64,000 bases of DNA from Branchipolynoe longqiensis. Taxonomy: Eukaryota > Annelida > Polychaeta > Phyllodocida > Polynoidae. Each line of letters begins with the position of its first letter. Within the stretch, counting starts at the first letter, position 1. The position numbers were made by a program, and so were the translations under genes. Of this stretch, positions 1-11,172 are shown one piece after another. The stretch spans positions 1 through 64,000 of the forward strand of contig JASIRB010004224.1 in assembly GCA_030323885.1 (NCBI GenBank), given 5' to 3'. The notes below the pieces were generated by a model. The model ran no database searches and had not been told where the DNA came from. It was given only the letters and a program-made list of their open reading frames with translations.

Positions 1-81
1 ATTGTATCATATTCTGGTTACATATGTTAGTTATTGTTACAGTTTCTGGTGAGCACTTTATGATATTTTATTTTATATTGT

Positions 82-335
82 GTGAGAAATGAGGATTATA
101 CCCTGGGATCACGCTACCATATGGAACTGGAATGGCTGGTGGGTTGTTGCGATCAGACCATCACCAATCAGTGGCAGCCTTGGCTACGTCATGTTCCAGC
201 CACTTTGGCCTCTTACTCATCATGCATGAGGCGAGGCTATCTGATCAGGACCCGGGGTAGCCGAGACCTGTGATCATCACCACACTGGCCCTTCACTGCA
301 CTCTTCGTACTTGCCTAAGTAACGCTGGACTCCAC
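82..335. repeat. dispersed repeat, copy 1
   Basis: Shares ordered blocks with 15160-15420: a GTGAGAAATRAGGATT start, then GAGACCTGTGATCATC and a later TAAG-rich end. The two copies are diverged. No coding sense seen. Inferred to be a decayed transposable element. Confidence 0.45.
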
Positions 336-370
336 AGAGCCTCTTTTACATTATTCACCTCATCTAATTG

Positions 371-643
371 TACTATCGAAGGCCCAGGGGAGACATTATA
401 GAAACATTCAAACATATGACTGGAAGATATGCGTTTGATGCTAGCTACTTGAAACTGGACAACGGTAAAACCAGAGGTCGCTGATACAAGTTGAAGAAAG
501 AACGAGTAAGAAAACCAGTCAGACAGCTATTCTACAGTAACAGGATATTGAACGCCTGGAACGCACTGCCAGACCATGTCGTAGAAGGACCTTCCGTCAA
601 CGCCTTCAAGGGTAGACTCGATAAAGATTGGCAGGGACTGTGA
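371..643 (+). pseudogene. non-LTR retrotransposon RT C-terminal end (CR1/Jockey-like)
   Basis: Reading frame from about 371 to the TGA at 641-643 gives RRPRGDIIETFKHMTGRY, then after one in-frame TGA (482-484) the block FYSNRILNAWNALPDHVVEG followed by PSVNAFK and RLD. These are the usual last 80 or so residues of CR1/Jockey-group LINE reverse transcriptases, where R-G-D-x-I-E-T-F-K and W-N-x-L-P-x-x-V-V are conserved. Only the C-terminal end is present, so this is a dead 5'-truncated copy. A sister fragment lies at 47702-47905. The clade is inferred from memory of the motifs and was not tested. Confidence 0.8.
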
Positions 644-1199
644 TATTGCATACATCCGGTACTTGATGCTTATAATCCGAATAAGTCAGATTTCTACAGG
701 CCTCGACCTGATACAGGCTTCTAAGCCTAACAAAATCAGAAGCGGATGAGTATGAGAGTATTATCTCTAGTACCACAGCCAAAGCTAGATAGTATATAAC
801 AGATTACAATGGATTGAGGATCTCTTTGAGTAGAACTACCTGGAATGATCACAACTACGTGATCTGACATCTTCTGCCAAAACCTCCTCCCATCTCGCCC
901 ACTCAACACCATCTCCCCAGACCGCATAAATGATGCATCATTTTTGTTTAGGGTCTTTCACAAAAGACATTAAGATGAATATATTAGGCTGTTAATAATA
1001 ATAATAATAAATCTAGTTAGTTGGAAGTAGTTTATTTTAGATAGTTAACCTTGGAGATAATTTAAGTGAAAACTTCTGTATATTAATTTTGGTGTGCGCA
1101 CTAAAATGATGGAGGTTGTGGTTATCAGTGAAAAGTGAGTTTGAGCAATGATAGGTTCTATGTTTATAATGTACATTATATTCCTTGCTATACAGCTAT
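644..1199. other. no gene seen
   Basis: Probable 3' remainder of the LINE to about 730, then AT-rich unique-looking sequence with a short (AAT)n run near 990-1010. The 63-codon minus frame at 736-927 has no recognisable features. Confidence 0.5.
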
Positions 1200-1204
1200 G
1201 CATG

Positions 1205-1310
1205 CGTAATGAGTGTACCAGTATCTAAACCGGATATATCAGGAAATCTATATAACTTAAGTGCTTATTTTTGAAAATGTGACGCTTTCATCAGACTATG
1301 AAGTTTGGAA
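1205..1310 (+). repeat. dispersed repeat ending in TTTCATCRGACTATG
   Basis: Matches 13905-14020 in order: CAGTATCTAA, a GATAT block, TTTTGAAAAT and TTTCATC-[AG]-[GA]ACTATG. The last motif also occurs at 13475-13495, inverted at 13665-13680, and at 37448-37470. Likely the end of a MITE-like family. Confidence 0.5.
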
Positions 1311-1312
1311 AG

Positions 1313-1530
1313 CCCTTTCGCAGACCAAGGGTCCCTGCACCCTGATTGTACCCTACAGCCCACCTACTTCCTCTTTCTTTTCTGGAAAAGTTCATGAGGA
1401 AAATTACCTCACTGGCGACAGTTTGGCACTCGGCATTACTAGAATCGGGCAAGTGGTAGAGGAATAAGGAAGACCAATTGTCAGAGATTGGAATTAGTCA
1501 TCAACGAATGCAACAAACTAACAACAACAC
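1313..1530 (+). repeat. SINE-like C, copy 1
   Basis: The block CTCGGCATTACTAGAAT, then GGGCAAG, GGAATAAGGAAG, CCAATT and a CAAACAA-rich end aligns with 47385-47475. It shares the CTCGGCATTA segment with SINE-A but has a different 3' tail, so it looks like a related family or a SINE-A chimera. Confidence 0.4.
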
Positions 1531-1549
1531 AAAGGCCAACACAGGTAAG

Positions 1550-2895
1550 TATGTGGGTAGGTTGGTTGGTTGGTAGGTAGGTAAGTGAGTAGGTAGGTAG
1601 GTGAGTAGGTAAGTAGTTAGGTAGGAACGTTCGTAGGTTGGTAGGTAGGTAGGTAGGTAGGTTGGTTGGTAGGTAAGTCAGTAAGTAGGTAGGTATGTAG
1701 GTATGTAAGTAGATAGGTAGGTTTGTTGCTAGGTGAGTAAGTAGGTAGGTAGGTGAGTAGGTAAGCAGTTACGTAGTTTGGTAGGTAGGTAGGTGAGTAA
1801 GTAAGTATGTATGTATTTAGGTTTGTTGGTAGGTAAGTAGGTATGTGGGTAGGAAAGTAGGTGAGCAGTTGTGCGCAGTTTGGTAGGTAGGTATGTTGGT
1901 AGGTAAGTAAGTATGTATGTAGGTAGATTTGTTGCTAGGTAAGTAGGTAGGTAGGTGAATAAGTAAGTAGGTAGGTTGGTTGGTAGGTATGTATGTAGGT
2001 AGGTTTGTAGGTAGGTAAGTAAGTAGGTAGGTAGGTGAGTAGGTAAGTAGTTAGGTAGGCAGGTTGGGAGGTAGGTTGGTAGGTAAGTAAGTATGTAGGT
2101 AGGTAAGTAGGTAGGTAAGGAGGTAGGGTGACTGGTAGGTAAGTATGTATGTAGGTAGGTTTGGTGGTAGGTAAGTAGGTAGGTAGGTAAACACGTAGGT
2201 TTGTTGGTAGGTAAGTAAGCAGGTAGGTCGGTAAGTACATAGGTTGGTTGGTAGGTAAGTGTGTACGTGGGTTTGTTGGTAGGTCACTAAGTAGGTAGGT
2301 AGGTGAGTACATAGGTAGGCGAGTAGGTATGTACCTATGTAGGTTTGTTCATAGGTAACTAAGTAGGTATGTAGGTAGGTTAGTAGGTAAGTAGTTAGGT
2401 AGGCAGGTTGGGAGGTTGGTAGGTAAGTAAGTGTGTATGTAGGTAGGTTAACTTGTTGGTAGGTAACTAAGTAGGTAGGTAGGTGAGTAGGTAAGTAGTT
2501 AGGTAGGCAGGTTGGGAGGTAGGTAGGTAGGTAAGTAGGTAGGTTGGTTGGTCGGTAAGTATGTAGGTAGGTAGGTAGATTTGTTGGTAGGTAGGTAGGT
2601 TTGTTGGTAGGTAACTAAGTAGGTACGTAGATAGGTGAGTAGGTAAGTAGGTAGGTTGGTTGGTAGGTAAGTATGTAGGTAGGTAGGGTTCTTGGTAGGT
2701 AACTAAGTAGGTAGGTAGGTGAGTAGGTAAGTAGTTAGGTATGTATGTTGGTAGGTATGTAGGTAGGTGAGTAGGTAAGTAGGTAGGTTAGTTGGTAGGT
2801 AAGTAGGTAGGTAGGTTTGTTGGCAGGTAACTAAGTAGGTAGGTAGGTGAGGAGGTAAGTAGTTAGGTAGGTGTGTTGGTAGGTAGGTCGGTAAT
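1550..2895. repeat. degenerate GTAG tetranucleotide array
   Basis: About 1.35 kb built of GTAG/GTTG/GTAA tetramers, with longer sub-units such as a block starting GGTAACTAAGTAGG recurring roughly every 100-200 bp. Minus-strand frames of Thr/Tyr/Leu/Pro repeats (for example 1935-2312) are by-products of the repeat. Confidence 0.9.
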
Positions 2896-3203
2896 GGAGT
2901 TGTGCTGAGGTCCCCCCCTCTCCCTAAGGCGGCCACATTTGTCCAGGCCTCTCGGGCTGAGATGAAACGCTCCGCTCCCCTTGTGGCAATGAAGATGATT
3001 TATTGATCAAATACACTTCGTCACGTACCCGTGTGTTATGCAACGCCCGGGTCGGGGCGATTCCCGCGGGACTTGGATCAAATTGAATTAAATCAGCGTC
3101 CGAGTGACGCCTGCTTAGAGACCTCAACTCGGTGTCAGACCTGGTTGCGTGGAGTAAGGTTACTTCGGAAGGATTATTGTGTAGACTTTGGGATTGGTGG
3201 CAA
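2896..3203. other. no gene seen
   Basis: GC-moderate, unique-looking sequence between the GTAG array and a SINE. Short frames on both strands overlap each other and carry no recognisable motif. Confidence 0.5.
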
Positions 3204-3505
3204 TTGGTGGGTTGGTTGTTGGTGTTTTGCGTCCTGGCAACATCTCAGTTTGTAGCAGGATGTGTACCGACTTGGGATAGTGCACACTCATGGCGACTTT
3301 ATAGTGCTGCCCCACTGGGAGACTTCGCTGCCAGCGCCATGACCTGATATCCCACTTAGCCACATCATCTTGACACTGAGCCAACCAGTCCTTGCCCTAT
3401 CCTAATAATGCCGAGGGCCTTGCTAGGAAGCGACAAGTATCAATTGTTTTAAGTAATTTGTTTGACTCGACCAAGGTTCGAACCCGTGGGTTCGAACGAA
3501 TCCTT
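3204..3505 (-). repeat. SINE-A copy (family description)
   Basis: SINE-A is a roughly 330-bp tRNA-headed repeat present about 20 times here. In its sense strand it has a box A-like start (GGATGGCCGAATGAGTTRAG or GGTGGCCGAATCGGTAGAG), a box B-like GGTTCGAACCC, then GAGTCAAACCAATGACTTA, CTCGGCATTA, GTCAGGATAATGTGACTGAG, GGGATATC, GCAGCACTATAAAGTCGCC, GCACTGTCACAAGTCGGTAC, and a tail CAGGACGTAAAACTCCAAC with CAAC/CAAA repeats. The tRNA-like head and simple tail mean it depends on pol III and on a partner LINE. This copy reads on the minus strand, with its tail at 3204 and box B near 3480. I could not assign the central domain to a named SINE superfamily. Confidence 0.8.
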
Positions 3506-4930
3506 GGTGGCAGTAAGTAGAAGCTTTACCAGACAAGGCGGTGAGGCGGGAATGTGGGCGAATGACTACGCAATGCCTCTGTGTGTGGATTATCCCACCA
3601 GTTTGCTATTCACAGTGTCATTTGTCAAACTGGATGTTCAGCTTGGCTTAAAGGGCTTGTAACATGGCCAAAAGAGCTTTAATTATTCATAATTATTATG
3701 ATCAAATATGACTAATTATAATGTGCCTAGCTTGAAACAATAAAAGTCTGTGGGATTTATTTAAGGCCCAACCATCATCTGAGGGTCTCTGTGGTCAAGC
3801 TGCGGCTATTATTGTGGCACTCTGCGCTAATGGCTGCCCTTAGTCCTTTGGCTAGGGAATATCACACACTTGGAAATCAGTGCAAATGCTACTAGTACTA
3901 TCGCTTAAAGTAAATTTGAAGGTTTTTTGAGTATGCTTTATAACCTATTTAAGTCTACCTTTCATGTAAATGTGTGACGTCACAAAACTCCTAATAATGA
4001 GCACGTCTGCGTAAGAGAGAGGGTCTTCATGGACTAAATGTGATATGTCACGGCCCACCAACAGGATGCCCAATGGAAGGTAACCATGCCAGAAGTAACC
4101 AGATAAAACACCACATAGCTACGTACAAGCCTATGATATGTAAATAGGAGTAGGCTAGTCTAGTAATAAGAGTAGAACAGAATAAAATACATAAATGCCA
4201 AGAAAATTTAAAAAAACCTAACATAGGCTACTAACCATACCAACCAACTATCTATCTGCTACTCAAATGCAGGCAATCAAATAACTTATCAGCAGCAACT
4301 GTGTGGTAAGATAAGACCAACACTACAACTGGCCAGCATTGAAAACAAGCCTTGGTACCCAGGCTTATATGCTATGGACAGTATAAATACAGCCTCAATA
4401 AAAATAAAAAATAAATTTAAATGCTGATGTGTTTGTTCTCTTGGTTGTCCATCAGTGACGATAACAACAGCAACTGAACATTTGATGTGGACTCGTCAAT
4501 GACTGATGAGTCCAATTTGTGCTCAGAATGTGTGGTGGCACATTGGACATGTCTGTAGCTGCTGTCAGAGAGTCCGGTAGATTAAGGATATGATCTTTTC
4601 TCTGCTGATGCTTTTGTTTCGCTTGACATATATGATCAGTTTCAAACCGTGTTGTGCCTTTATGAATAGAAGCACCTCATGAACTCTTATCCTTGGCCAA
4701 TATTTCTCAGGTTGTTGCGTTGACATTACATTTCTTCAGGTTGAATTTAAGGCAGTCCTTGGACCTTTTTTCTGTCCACCTTGATTTCTGTGTCCTTTTA
4801 CAAATTCACAGTAGAAGAGAGCTTATGGTATTTTATCCTCATCCATGGAAAAGTAGTACTATGAAAATGTTGAAAAGTTACGATGGCCAATGATAAAATA
4901 GTCTCACTGCCATTATTGACTGCAATGCAG
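3506..4930. other. no gene seen
   Basis: AT-rich unique-looking sequence. A 66-codon plus frame at 4693-4893 has no start context, motif or neighbour supporting a gene. Confidence 0.5.
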
Positions 4931-4934
4931 TACA

Positions 4935-5080
4935 CTCACCGCTCCATGTGAAATGCCACATACACAGGTAGCCGTGGGTAAGGTGATTGCATCAGGCAGC
5001 CTACATAGTGAAACTACCCTCGGAATGGCAGAAATGTGGGTTAGATTCTCACTCTAGGCATCATGTTCCAGGGGACCCAG
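4935..5080 (+). repeat. tRNA-like repeat B, degenerate copy
   Basis: CAGGTAGCCGTGGGTA, GATTGCATCAGG and the box B remnant ATGTGGGTTAGATTCTCACTC followed by CTAGGC match repeat B (see 38905-39083). Strongly mutated. Confidence 0.45.
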
Positions 5081-5629
5081 TGACAAAAGAATGTTAAATC
5101 CCTGAAAAAGTAGGGGGATGCGGATATTTGTTTCAAACCTAGGATTAAAATGGTGCAATCTGCCACCTACTCACACATATTTTGCCCTTGAAATTCCGAC
5201 TGTTCTAAGGCTTCAAGACTTTAACAAATAATTAAAAGTAACATTCTCACTCACTCGCTTTCAATGAATTACAACATCAACAAAACAAAGATAATTTAGC
5301 TGCACCCTCCCCTCCCCTCTCTCCCCCTCCCCCTCCCCCTGCCTAGTGCCGGAGAGGATGAGTCGATGGGGGGATGGCGTGCCATCCTTCAGCTAACGGG
5401 GGATGGGAGGATGATTCGGGGAGACGGCCATTACCTGCCGCGTTCCGGCAGAATGGCGACTTTTTAAATGGGCTTACGCAGCGTTTTAAAGACCCAACCA
5501 CCAGGTTCCAAACTGCTCCCAACATGGAGATTTGGGATTGCTGTTGTTGTAAATATGGTTTATTCATTGAATAAAGTGTCAGTGCCTTGGAACTGGTTTT
5601 CCAGCCATGTGACAATATAGTTATTTACA

Positions 5630-5715
5630 ATATGTGATGCATAAAGAATTATGCGAGTATAAAGGCGCAAAAGGGAATTATTATGTATTTTATTGTACCA
5701 ATTATTCTACACCGC
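5630..5715 (+). repeat. motif D repeat (ATATGTGATGCATAA..GCGAGTATAAA)
   Basis: ATATGTGATGCATAA followed by ATTATGCGAGTATAAA and an AAGGGAATTATTATG-like stretch. The same ordered blocks occur at 39197-39240 and inverted at 56480-56790; similar CATTATGTGAGTAT units lie at 39830-40015. Downstream to about 5830, an ACCACCGGTTCC block also resembles the 56.6-kb copy. Confidence 0.5.
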
Positions 5716-5993
5716 CTCCACTGCTCGACAGTGGCGCAACCACCGGTTCCAGTTGTCACTACCGAGTGCGCCAAACCACCAAACCACCACAATCCCCTAG
5801 CGGGAGAATAATTATACACTCATCCCACTATTAGTGTATTGTTTGTACTGTATCAGCCCTTTTATATGTATGTGTAGTCTGATATTGTTATCAGCAGTTG
5901 ATACAACCTTAGATGTTGACAAGACGTAAAACTCCAAGAACAAACCAACCAAGTGAGATAAATGAAGTTACAGCATTTGCAGGCAGAGGGCGA

Positions 5994-6157
5994 CACTTTA
6001 AGAATTGCGACGGCGACATCTTAAATTGACCACCAATTGCCCCATTTTCGTGAGGCCGACTCATATACATGTGTATATACATGTATATGAGTCAGCCTCA
6101 CGCAAGTGGGCCAATTGGTGGTTTATTTAAGATGTCGCCATCGCAATTTTTAAAGTG
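5994..6157. mobile_element. near-perfect 164-bp palindrome (foldback MITE)
   Basis: Arms of about 78 bp: the left arm begins CACTTTAAGAATTGCGACGG and the right arm ends with its near-complement CCATCGCAATTTTTAAAGTG. Both arms carry GGCGACATCTTAAAT and ACCACCAATTG. The centre is CATGTGTATATACATG. No transposase. Inferred to be a non-autonomous DNA element able to form one long hairpin. Confidence 0.7.
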
Positions 6158-6287
6158 TTGTGCATTTCTTTGTTTTATATTAAATTATCCTAGAAACAAA
6201 TAAGGTTGTTGTGTTTTCTCTACCTTTACATTCAGGATAAATTTAAGGCCTTTCCAATACCTCTGTCAATGCTAAACTATAATTATG

Positions 6288-6385
6288 CTGTTCGACGCCG
6301 ACATCCAATGATCGACGCCGACAACTTCCCCCAATTGGCCTCTTTTCGTGATCCTGACTCATATACATACACATGTATATAACAG
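6288..6385. repeat. half copy of the 5994-6157 palindrome family
   Basis: Contains CGACGCCGACA, CCCAATTGGCC, TTTTCGTGA, CTGACTCATATACAT and a TACACATGTATAT centre in the same order as one arm of the palindrome, with no matching second arm. Confidence 0.45.
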
Positions 6386-6699
6386 GAGTTAGATAGGCAG
6401 ACAACATCCACCGGTGCCAATGGCAGTAGGTAGCGTCCGTTAGTGACGAGGTGGAACACGGGTCACATGCGTTGTCTCAAAGAGGCAGTCACATACAATA
6501 ATCGGTATCAGTTTCTATCACAATAACAAGCAACTCCCATCCATGCCGTTATAGTCGCATAATACATTATACGACACATATATCTATAGTAAGAAATTAA
6601 AATCATGTACCAGGCGTTCGATGCTAATCCAACACTGGGTGCTGGTAGCGAAGTAGGTCGGATTAACAAGGGTTCACTGTACGTACACACACAACCTGT

Positions 6700-7140
6700 C
6701 TTTTGTTGGCCTTGTGACGCTGAGAACTTGGCTGAAGGCCTCCCCAGCAGGGGCTGTGAGAGTGTGGCTGAAGGCTTCCCCAGTCAGGGGCTGTGAGAGT
6801 GTGGCTGAAGGATTCCCCAGTCAAGGGCTGTGAGAATGTGGCTGAAGGATTCCCCAGTCAGGGCCTGTGTGAATGTGGCTGAAGGCTTCCCCAGTCAGGG
6901 GCTGTGAGAGTGTGGCTGAAGGCTTCCCCAGTCAGGGGATGTGAGAATGTGGCTGAAGGCTTCCCCAGTCAGGGCCTGTGTGAATGTGGCTGAAGGCTTC
7001 CCCAGTCAGGGACTGTGAGAATGTGGCTGAAGGCTTCCCCAGTCAGGGGCTGTGAGAATGTGGCTGAAGGCTTCCCCAGTCAGGGGCTGTGAGAATGTGG
7101 CTGAAGGCTTCCCCAGTCAGGGGCTGTGAGAATGTGGCGC
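6700..7140 (+). repeat. 38-bp minisatellite
   Basis: About 11 units built on GTGGCTGAAGGCTTCCCCAG, TCAGGGGCTGTGAGA. The GAGAG and GAGAA variants are interspersed, so homogenisation is incomplete. Confidence 0.9.
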
Positions 7141-7239
7141 CGGGTTGTTGGTGACTGGAACTCAGGAATGGAGGCCTCGGGGGGAATCAGAACGGGTTCA
7201 TGTATTCACGTCAGTTCCACAGTCGAGGCTTACAACGAC

Positions 7240-7965
7240 GGGGAGGGCAGCGGTGGGCAGAGGGAGGGGGGACAGCGGTGGACAGAGGGAGGTGTGGGGG
7301 GGTGGGTGGGGGTGGGGGGGGGGTGGGTGGGGGGGGCACTGGTGGCAGAGGGAAGGGGTGGACAGCGGTGAGCACGAGGGAGGGGGGCACCGGTGGGCAG
7401 AAGGAGGGGGTGGGCAGGGGTGGCCAGAGGGAGGGGGTATGTGGGACGAGGGGGAGAGGGGAGGGGAGTGTGTGGGGGTGGGGGGGGAGGGGGTGGAGGA
7501 GTGTGGGAGGGCAGCAGTGGCGGTAGCGGGGGAGGGGGCAGTAGTGGAGGGAGGGGTGGAGGAGTAGTGAGGGAGGGGCGGAGGGGGGGGGGGAGGGGCG
7601 GGGGGGGGGGCGTGGGGGTGGGAGGGAGGGGGGGGAGTGGAGTGGGTGGGGGAGGGGGTGGAGGGGGGAGGGGGGTGGGGGGGTGGGGGGGGGGGAGGGG
7701 TGGGGGGGGGTATGGGGGGGGGGTGGAGGGGCGGGGGGGCAGTAGTGGACACGGGGAGGGAGGGCGGGGTATGTGAGGGGAGGGGGAGTATTGGGGCGGG
7801 GAGGGGGGGGAGGGGGAGGAGGGGGGGGGGGGGCGGGGGGGAGGGGGGGGCGGAGAGGGGCAGTGGGGAGGGGTGAGAACGACTGTGCGGAGGGAATGAG
7901 TTAGGGGAAAGGGAGAGGGGAGGGGAGGGGAAGGGAGTGTGTGGAGGAATGAAGGAATGCCGGAG
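7240..7965. repeat. G-rich (GGGGTGG/GGGGAGG) tract
   Basis: Over 700 bp of G-runs broken by single A, T or C, on the plus strand. Many runs of three or more G make it a candidate G-quadruplex region. The 269- and 290-codon proline-rich minus frames come from the low complexity, not from a gene. Confidence 0.9.
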
Positions 7966-8534
7966 TGGACAAAGGGAGGAGTAGAACGCTGGAGCATCGT
8001 CTGCCACTTACTGACCCACACCTCGTTAGGGGGGGAGGCATTCAAATAATAGGTAACGGTACTTTTGTCAAAATTAGACACCCACCCACCCCCTGCTAAC
8101 ACTCCATAACGCTAAACCATAGACCCCCTGAAATATTACCCTGGGAGAATCACAACCCCCCTTACAATATACAAGGCTTTGGAAGAACTCACACAGCCTT
8201 GTCCAAAATGACAGTTCAGCTTGAAAACTGTGTCATGTAGCACTGTTGCCTACACCCCCCCCCCCCACCTCCCCATTGTTGCACCACCTAATGGTTGGAC
8301 CTACACTCCCCACCCCCGTAAGCGATACGTACTATTTGAGTGGCCCCTCCTTATGAGTGTGGGTGTGGCCGGGTGGGAGGGGTTAGGGGAGGGGAGGTGA
8401 GTAGACTGAGGTGTGTGTTGGTGTAGGCAAACACAGAACAGGTTGCAGGGTGAGTGTTGTTTAGTTTTACCAACAAGTCACCAGCCACTTTCACCCAACA
8501 CTGGGAACTCTGAGAGTGACGGCTGGTTTGTGAT
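7966..8534. other. no gene seen
   Basis: Unique-looking sequence with a C-run near 8254-8267 and a GGGGAGGGG patch near 8375-8400. No supported gene. Confidence 0.5.
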
Positions 8535-8852
8535 GTTTGTTTGTTTGTTGTTGTTTTAAGTCATAGCAACATTTAAGGTCATTAAGGCGACTTTATAGTG
8601 CTGCCCCACCAGGAGACCAGGCCACCAGCACCATGACCTGATATCCCACTCAGTCAAATTATCCTGAAACTGATCCAACCAGCCCTTGCCCTATCCTAAT
8701 AATGCCGCGCGTCTGACTAGGAAGCGACAAGTATCAATTTTAAGACATTGGTTGGACTCGAGCAGCGTTCGAACCCACAAACCCATGGGTTTGGATCACC
8801 CGATCTCCCAAAACAGGAGATGGACGCTCAACTCATTCGGCCATTCCATCTG
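8535..8852 (-). repeat. SINE-A copy
   Basis: Full-length minus-strand copy with a TTTGTTTGTTGTTGTTTTA tail at the left and tRNA-like head ending ACTCATTCGGCCATTCCATC at the right. The adjacent GGCC element sits at its 5' end. Confidence 0.8.
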
Positions 8853-9562
8853 GGCCTATATGCATGGGTCGGGGTTAGCGGCTTTTGGTGTTACCGCCTG
8901 ATACCGTTTAGCTATCTCTGAGCCGGGGAATGCGGTCACGCGGTATGCATAAGCGCGTAACGCTTTCATTATAGCTAAACGTGAATTTATTTATAGATTT
9001 GGGAAATCCCTCCATTCGACAATATGAAAAACGCCGCCAATGCGGCGTCGGCGTTAATATCGGTTCGAATTTATGGTTAAATTGATAAAATTTCACTTAT
9101 TGCGTATTTCATTGTCCATTCTATGATAGCATTGAATAGATTTGGGCCTAATAAATTGCCGCCGCCGCCGCATCGACGTCGCTTTCCATACTGGCGGATG
9201 AAAGCGACGTCGATGCGGTGGCGGCGGCGATTTGTTTACTTTGCATTCGTCGATTCGACAATATTAATATCGCCGCCGACTCGGCAGCAGCATTAATATT
9301 GCTTCGAGTTTAGGGTTAATTTAATCAAATTTCACTTATTGCGTATGTAATTCTGTTAAATATGATAGCATTGAATAGATTTGGCCCTAATCGGTACCTA
9401 ACACGCCTGTAAACCAGCTATGGAACGGGTTTACCGTAACCTCGTTTAAGCTTGTGGTGTTAGGCCTATCACTGACTTATGCATAGCGACTTTTCGGCAC
9501 TAAACCAGAAATCCCGTCTAAGCGCGTTTTGGCTCGCTAACACCGCTCCATGCATATAGGCC
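8853..9562. mobile_element. GGCC-ended DNA element, copy 1 (710 bp)
   Basis: Ends GGCCTATATGCATGG and CCATGCATATAGGCC (reverse-complementary over about 15 bp, extended similarity to about 30). Flanked by CTG at 8850-8852 and 9563-9565, read as a 3-bp target duplication. Sub-terminal GGTGTTA/TAACACC blocks repeat at both ends. Inside are two direct copies of a block with TTTCACTTATTGCGTAT and TTGAATAGATTTG, and a GC-rich hairpin at about 9161-9230 (CGCATCGACGTCGCTTTC and its complement). No ORF that could be a transposase, so non-autonomous. Other copies: 33316-34038 and 24772-25616. Confidence 0.75.
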
Positions 9563-9565
9563 CTG

Positions 9566-10085
9566 GTCTCCGCTGGTCCCTGAAGCTGGCACCTTTTTTG
9601 TGACGGTGTATTTATGCTGCCTATCACGCTTAAGTCTAATGACTTGTTTTCGCCACTAGACAGTAATAGTGTTATTGTTCCTCTTGTTTTATCACTTTCA
9701 GTTGTCGTGTAGCAATCTACTGCATGCATTCTTTCTCTGTGTGTAAGCATTCTCCCACATCTCCCTGGGAGACTGGTAGTTCTGCAATTGGTTAGTTGTT
9801 TGGTTACCTATAGTTAATTTCCCTTACTGCCTTCATCTTGTTGAGTTAGTAGTCTTCAGTTTGGGGTTTTAAGTTTAAAGTTTACCTTCTGTGTGTATCA
9901 CGCCTCGCATGTATACCCTATAAGCTTTTGCTAGAATTATCAGTATATTTCTATTTATTCATCTACTTTCTTTTTAATTTATTCCTTTGTGGTTGTTGTT
10001 TTGTTAGTCTAGCCGAGCATTAAGCTCCCTTTTGATTAATAATGTATTGTTCTATTGTCCCTGTACTTCGTTCTTCTATCCCCAA
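9566..10085. other. no gene; short shared repeat
   Basis: Mostly unique AT-rich sequence. A block CTGCCTATCACG..ACTTGTTTTCGCCACTAGACAGT (9610-9665) recurs in altered form at 14645-14700 and 45925-45975, so a dispersed repeat end lies here. Confidence 0.4.
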
Positions 10086-10424
10086 CCAGACGGGATGGCT
10101 GAATGAGTTAGAGCGTCCGTCTCCCTTGCTGGTAGATCGTGGGGTTGTGGGTTCGAACCCTGGTCGAGTCAAACCAATGACTTAAAAATTGATACTTGTC
10201 ACTTCCTAGCCAGGTGCTCGGCATTATTAGGACAGGGCAAGGACTGGTGTGCTCAGTGTCAGGATAATGTGACTGAGTGGGATACCAGGTCATGGTGCCA
10301 GCTGCCTGGTTTCCCAGTGGGACAGCACTATAAAGTCGCCATGAGTGCGCACTGTCACAAGTCGGTACCCTTCCTGATATGACCTTAGATGTTGCTAGGA
10401 TGTAAAACAACAAACAAACAAACT
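10086..10424 (+). repeat. SINE-A copy
   Basis: Full-length copy: GACGGGATGGCTGAATGAG box A, GGTTCGAACCC box B at about 10151, tail GATGTAAAACAAC followed by CAAACAAAC. One of the better preserved copies. Confidence 0.85.
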
Positions 10425-10528
10425 TCTTTCTTCTACTCCCAGTGTATTCCATTCCCTTGCCTTCATGTACTCGGTACTCCTCTCATATGATCTGTGTTTG
10501 GCTGCGTTTATCGTCAGTCTGGGGGGCA

Positions 10529-10703
10529 GACGTAAAACAACATAACCGGAAGTGACGTCAAACAACATAACCGGAAGTGACGTAAAACAACATAGCCGGA
10601 AGTGACGTCAAACAACATAACCGGAAGTGACGTGAAACAACATAACCGGAAGTGACGTAAAACAACATAACCGGAAGTGACGTAAAACAACATAACCGGA
10701 AGT
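10529..10703 (+). repeat. 25-bp array of ETS/CRE-like composite sites
   Basis: Seven 25-bp units, each with CCGGAAGTGACGT; two units read CCGGAAGTGACGTCA. CCGGAAGT is the ETS-family core and TGACGTCA the CREB/ATF core, and the joined form is a known promoter composite site. The spacer AAAACAACATAA is constant. Whether it binds anything is inference. Confidence 0.85.
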
Positions 10704-10892
10704 GGGGTGGCTGTCCCTCCCACGCCAATCCTTCACCACAGACAGTTTGAAGCCATAAGTACACGGTTCTTGGTGACCCAGTTCGATCAGGTGATTGGCC
10801 TACATTTGTGTCTCTAGTGGATTAGGGTGACATTGTTCTAAGAAATATCCTAAATTAAAAAAAACACCAGTTGTTATGTAATTGACCGTATG

Positions 10893-11172
10893 TGATGACC
10901 TAATCGGTAGAGTACAGGCCTCCCGTGCGGAATCCCAGCTAAGTTGATACTTGTCGCTACTTGGCCTGGCGCTCGGCATTAATAGGATATGACAAGGACT
11001 GGTTTGCACAGTATTAGGATAACGTGGGTGGGATATTAGATCATGGTGCTGGTGACCTGGTCTCCCAGTGGAGCAGCACTATAAAGTCACAGTGAGTGCC
11101 CATTGTCACAAGTCGGTACCCATCCTGATAGGACCTTAGATATTGTTAGGACGTAAAACAACAACAAACAAA
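10893..11172 (+). repeat. SINE-A copy, damaged head
   Basis: CTAATCGGTAGAGTACAGG box A-like start, box B lost, body GGATAACGTGGGTGGGATA, GCACTATAAAGTCACAG, tail AGGACGTAAAACAACAAC with CAAAC. Confidence 0.75.

Noticed and set aside
1935..2312. Thr/Tyr/Leu/Pro repeat protein
   Set aside because: Direct translation of the GTAG tetranucleotide array.
7198..8102. Proline-rich 269/290-codon minus frames
   Set aside because: Complement of a G-rich tract; no domain or splice evidence.
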